Notes under the pieces: model-generated
Database searches by the model: none
What the model saw: the letters and a program-made list of their open reading frames with translations, nothing else
Told to the model about the DNA's origin: nothing
From: an uncultured Bacteroidales bacterium
GTDB lineage: Bacteria > Bacteroidota > Bacteroidia > Bacteroidales > P3
Assembly: GCA_944321735.1 (NCBI GenBank)
Contig: CALUMK010000021.1
Span: 1 to 46,318, forward strand
Direction: 5' to 3'
Length of the DNA: 46,318 nt
Shown: positions 43,875-46,318 of the stretch, one piece after another
Layout of the letters: each line of letters opens with the position of its first letter
Numbering within the stretch: position 1 is the first letter of the stretch
Program-made: the position numbers and the translations under genes

Positions 43875-45290
43875 TTAATTCTTTATCTTTTTATCCAACT
43901 CGTCCACCATGGCACGGAAAGACTTGTCGGTATCGAGCATGTTGCGAACCGTCTTGCAGGCATGGAGCACGGTGGAGTGATCCCGCTTGCCGCATTGCGA
44001 CCCGATAGCGGCCAACGAAGCCTTGGTATATTTGCGGGCAAAATACATAGCCAGCTGACGAGCCGTCACGATGGGACGGAACTTCCGGTTGGAATTCAAC
44101 TTATCGACCGGCAAGTCGAAGTAATCGCAGACAATCTTCTGGATATAGTCTATCGAAATTTCCTTGACCGAATTATGCACAATCTGGTCGATCATCTGCT
44201 TGGCCAAGTCCATAGTTATCGTCTTCTTATTCAAGATAGACTGAGCCAGCAAGGAATTCAGCACACCTTCCATCTCCCGCACATTGGTCGAAATGCTATA
44301 GGCGATGTATTCAATGACATCCTTTGGCATTTCCACGCCGCTGGTCTGCAACTTGCGCCTCAGAATCCCCATTCTCGTTTCCACATCCGGCACTTGCAAA
44401 CCGGCAGGCAAGCCCCATTTGAAACGGGACACGAGATGCTGCTCAATACCTTGCAGCTCCACCGGAGTTTTCTCCGATGAAATGACCAGCTGCTTGCCAC
44501 TCTGATGCAAATGATTAAAGATCTGAAAGAAAGCATCCTGAGTAGCCGGCTTCCCAGACAATTTATGGATGTCATCAATCAAGAGCACGTCTATAAGCTG
44601 GTAGAAATGCGTAAAATCATTGGTGGTCTTGTTCCGGCAAGCATCCATGAACTGCTGGGTAAACAATTCAGCCGATACATACAAAACGGTCAAATCCGGA
44701 TTGTTCAACTTGGCTTGCAAGCCAATGGCGTTCAACAGATGCGTTTTGCCAAGCCCGGTAGCGCCGTGCACGAACAAGGGGTTGAAACCGGTCTTGCCCG
44801 GCTTCTCAGCTATGGCATAACCCGCTGCCCGAGCCAAACGGTTGCAATCCCCTTCCACAAAATTATCAAAAGAATAGTTCTCATTCAGCTGAGAATTGAT
44901 CTTGATCTTCTCCAAGCCCGGAATCACAAACGGATTGGGCAAATGATCTTTCGGCGGCACTGGCATAGCGGTAGGCTGATTTCGGGTTTCCCTTTTATAA
45001 CTGCTTTCGGCCGGAATAGCGTACGGATTGGTATTATCCACTACCAGCGAATACTTCAGACGACCTTCTGGCCCCAATACCCGATGTATCGTGGATCGCA
45101 GCAAATCTACATAGTACTCTTCCAACCACTCGAAGAAAAACGGACTCGGAACCTGTATGGTCAAGGTCTTATCCTGAAGTCCAATCGGTTTAATAGGCTC
45201 GAACCAAGTACGGTAATTAGCCGATTCCCCCAAATTGTCCCGAATAATCTTCAGGCACTCTTCCCATACAGTAATATAAGTCTGTTCCAT
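43875..45290 (-). CDS. dnaA: Chromosomal replication initiator DnaA
   Basis: The protein has 471 residues. Domain I starts MEQTYITVWEECLKII; Walker A is GATGLGKT (176-183), Walker B LLIDD (236-240), and the DNA-binding domain IV contains RDHSTVLHACKTV (about 436-448). It binds DnaA boxes and opens the origin. The frame extends further upstream to 45524, but the added 78 residues do not resemble DnaA, so ATG 45290 was chosen. The upstream spacer holds DnaA-box-like sequences, and a CATCTTTG near-match to the -7 box lies at 45371-45378. Confidence 0.97.
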   Translation of the reverse strand: MEQTYITVWEECLKIIRDNLGESANYRTWFEPIKPIGLQDKTLTIQVPSPFFFEWLEEYYVDLLRSTIHRVLGPEGRLKYSLVVDNTNPYAIPAESSYKRETRNQPTAMPVPPKDHLPNPFVIPGLEKIKINSQLNENYSFDNFVEGDCNRLARAAGYAIAEKPGKTGFNPLFVHGATGLGKTHLLNAIGLQAKLNNPDLTVLYVSAELFTQQFMDACRNKTTNDFTHFYQLIDVLLIDDIHKLSGKPATQDAFFQIFNHLHQSGKQLVISSEKTPVELQGIEQHLVSRFKWGLPAGLQVPDVETRMGILRRKLQTSGVEMPKDVIEYIAYSISTNVREMEGVLNSLLAQSILNKKTITMDLAKQMIDQIVHNSVKEISIDYIQKIVCDYFDLPVDKLNSNRKFRPIVTARQLAMYFARKYTKASLAAIGSQCGKRDHSTVLHACKTVRNMLDTDKSFRAMVDELDKKIKN

Positions 45291-45335
45291 CTTGCGTAAT
45301 GAAATTTTAGGCTTGCGGCATTGTTGAAAACCCAG

Positions 45336-45631
45336 TTTTTCACAGGCCATGGATGCCGTTTTCTTCACTGCAAAGATGTGACAAAAAAAGATAAGAAAAA
45401 AATGCGCCAGCACTTGCTTTTTTAATAAAAACGTATAAACAAAATCAAGCCCAGACACAGGCAGAAAGGGATTTTCACTACAGAATCTTTCAATTGCACA
45501 TAGTACGACATTCTTTCCCTGCAACGAGGCATTTTCCCTATAAATTCAACCCGGTTTTCCACATACTGTTGATTCACAAAAAGGCAGAAAAATTTTAACA
45601 TCTTCCTAAAAAAAATCTCACATGTTGATAA
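45336..45631. other. AT-rich dnaA upstream spacer with DnaA-box-like sites
   Basis: Four 9-mers with one mismatch to TTATNCACA were found: TTTTTCACA (45336-45344), TTTTCCACA (45555-45563), TGATTCACA (45570-45578) and, on the minus strand, TTATCAACA (45623-45631). Three of them lie within 77 bp in an A/T-rich stretch. This may be an origin or a DnaA autoregulation site; no gene is seen between 45291 and 45777. Confidence 0.35.
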
Positions 45632-45777
45632 AATATGCGAAGTCCATCCCCCGCGATGGCGGATTTCCGCAGCAAACCCGAATCATCTGCTTTTTTTTCG
45701 TACCTTCATGCCCACTTTCAGGGCTTGCCACGCAACGAAGCGGAAGCCCCGACAGAACCCTTTATAAAAAAAATGCC

Positions 45778-46218
45778 ATGTATCACTTTGTAACCTCTAT
45801 CAGAACCTGTTATGCCGATGTGGACCAGATGGGCTTCGTCTATTACGGCAACTACCCGAAATTCTACGAGATAGCCCGAACTGAAACCATACGTTCCCTC
45901 GGCATTTCCTACAAGGAAATGGAAGAAAGGGGCATCATGATGCCCGTTGTTGAAATCAACCTGCACTACAAACGCCCCGCCCACTATGACGAAGTCCTTT
46001 CCATCCACACCTTTGTCAAGGAGATACCCCGAGGCCCCAAAATAACCTTCTACCACGAAATCTACAACGAAAACGGAGACCTCCTCAACGAAGGATTCGT
46101 CAGCCTAGCCTTCATCCGATCGGATGACCACAAACCTTGCCGGATCCCGGACTTTCTGAAAGAACTCCTTATGCCACATTTCCCCGACTGCGCAAAAACA
46201 GCACAAAACCACATGTAA
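45778..46218 (+). CDS. YbgC/FadM-type acyl-CoA thioesterase (hotdog fold)
   Basis: The product has 146 residues and is a 4HBT-family hotdog thioesterase. The active-site segment CYADVDQMGFVYYGNYPKF (about 10-28) contains the catalytic Asp of the D-x-D-x-x-G-x-V-Y motif. Such enzymes hydrolyse acyl-CoA or acyl-ACP thioesters; the substrate is not readable. The start at 45778 (MYHFVTSIRT) was chosen because the longer frame from 45622 adds 52 residues unlike the family. The gene is divergent from dnaA. A weak stem (CTGATTT/AAATCGG) follows the stop. Confidence 0.9.
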   Translation: MYHFVTSIRTCYADVDQMGFVYYGNYPKFYEIARTETIRSLGISYKEMEERGIMMPVVEINLHYKRPAHYDEVLSIHTFVKEIPRGPKITFYHEIYNENGDLLNEGFVSLAFIRSDDHKPCRIPDFLKELLMPHFPDCAKTAQNHM

Positions 46219-46318
46219 ACCAACAAAAAGACAAACCTGATTTTATCCCAAATCGGTCATTAGACACGCCGGGGCTGTTTTCGGTTAGGAAAATGAGGCT
46301 TTCGGGCATCTTGCCCGC

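Noticed and set aside
45291-45524. N-terminal extension of DnaA by 78 residues
   Set aside because: The added sequence is unlike DnaA and covers the probable promoter; the family start is at 45290.
46035-46318. Minus-strand frame entering from the right edge
   Set aside because: It runs into the thioesterase gene on the opposite strand and stops there; too little of it is visible to support a gene.

Overview
The window looks like a chromosomal segment from a Bacteroidales bacterium (phylum Bacteroidota). Four kinds of sequence evidence point there. Several very large secreted proteins end in type IX secretion (T9SS) sorting domains. Promoters of the Bacteroidota type (TTTG-N19-TAnnTTTG) are visible. 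Translation starts are A-rich with little Shine-Dalgarno complementarity. A TPR/transmembrane/LuxR-like-HTH regulator and a zinc-ligand-less Tgt are present, both forms I associate with this phylum. Genus and species cannot be called from the sequence alone.

Layout. (1) 1-1100: a minus-strand AAA-ATPase-like gene runs off the left edge; its promoter has a palindrome over the -33 box. (2) 1626-16970, plus strand: a run of T9SS cargo genes, namely a 1513-aa adhesin-like protein, a 924-aa lysyl-endopeptidase-like serine protease, a 2172-aa multidomain protein, a strong terminator, then a 5'-truncated Omp28-like gene. (3) 17021-17055: a bidirectional terminator where this cluster meets the opposing one. 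(4) 17081-31443, minus strand: a possible 52-codon gene, a PlsC-family acyltransferase, a DUF819 membrane protein, two more giant T9SS cargo proteins (1562 and 1476 aa), and a TPR-HTH regulator. (5) 31536-37536: tgt on the minus strand, divergent from a tightly coupled plus-strand operon of a GT2-like membrane protein with degenerate catalytic motifs, an ECF sigma factor, an LptF/LptG permease, a GH3 family protein and an FtsB/DivIC-like protein. (6) 37643-45290, minus strand: tRNA-Leu(CAA) with promoter and terminator, a MORN-repeat protein, a GT2 polyprenyl-phosphate glycosyltransferase, a polyprenyl diphosphate synthase, SufE, RarA, a tetrapyrrole-methylase-family methyltransferase and DnaA. 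(7) 45291-46318: an AT-rich spacer with DnaA-box-like sites and a YbgC-type thioesterase on the plus strand.

How the parts work together. The five cargo genes and the Omp28 remnant share a repertoire of modules: choice-of-anchor-J/cleaved-adhesin beta sandwiches, FN3, CARDB-like, carboxypeptidase-regulatory-like and divergent InlB B-repeats. Each ends in a T9SS C-terminal domain, so they are probably displayed on or released from the cell surface. No T9SS machinery gene is in the window, so the machinery must be encoded elsewhere. The TPR-HTH protein directly upstream of the minus-strand cargo is a plausible local regulator. The rest is mostly housekeeping: envelope lipid and LPS transport, isoprenoid carrier synthesis, Fe-S assembly, replication initiation and tRNA modification.

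Most worth following up: the pseudo-glycosyltransferase/ECF-sigma/LptG operon, the triplicated domain of the 2172-aa protein, the headless Omp28 gene, and the operator-like repeats in front of cargo and transporter genes. I see no CRISPR array, insertion sequence or rRNA.
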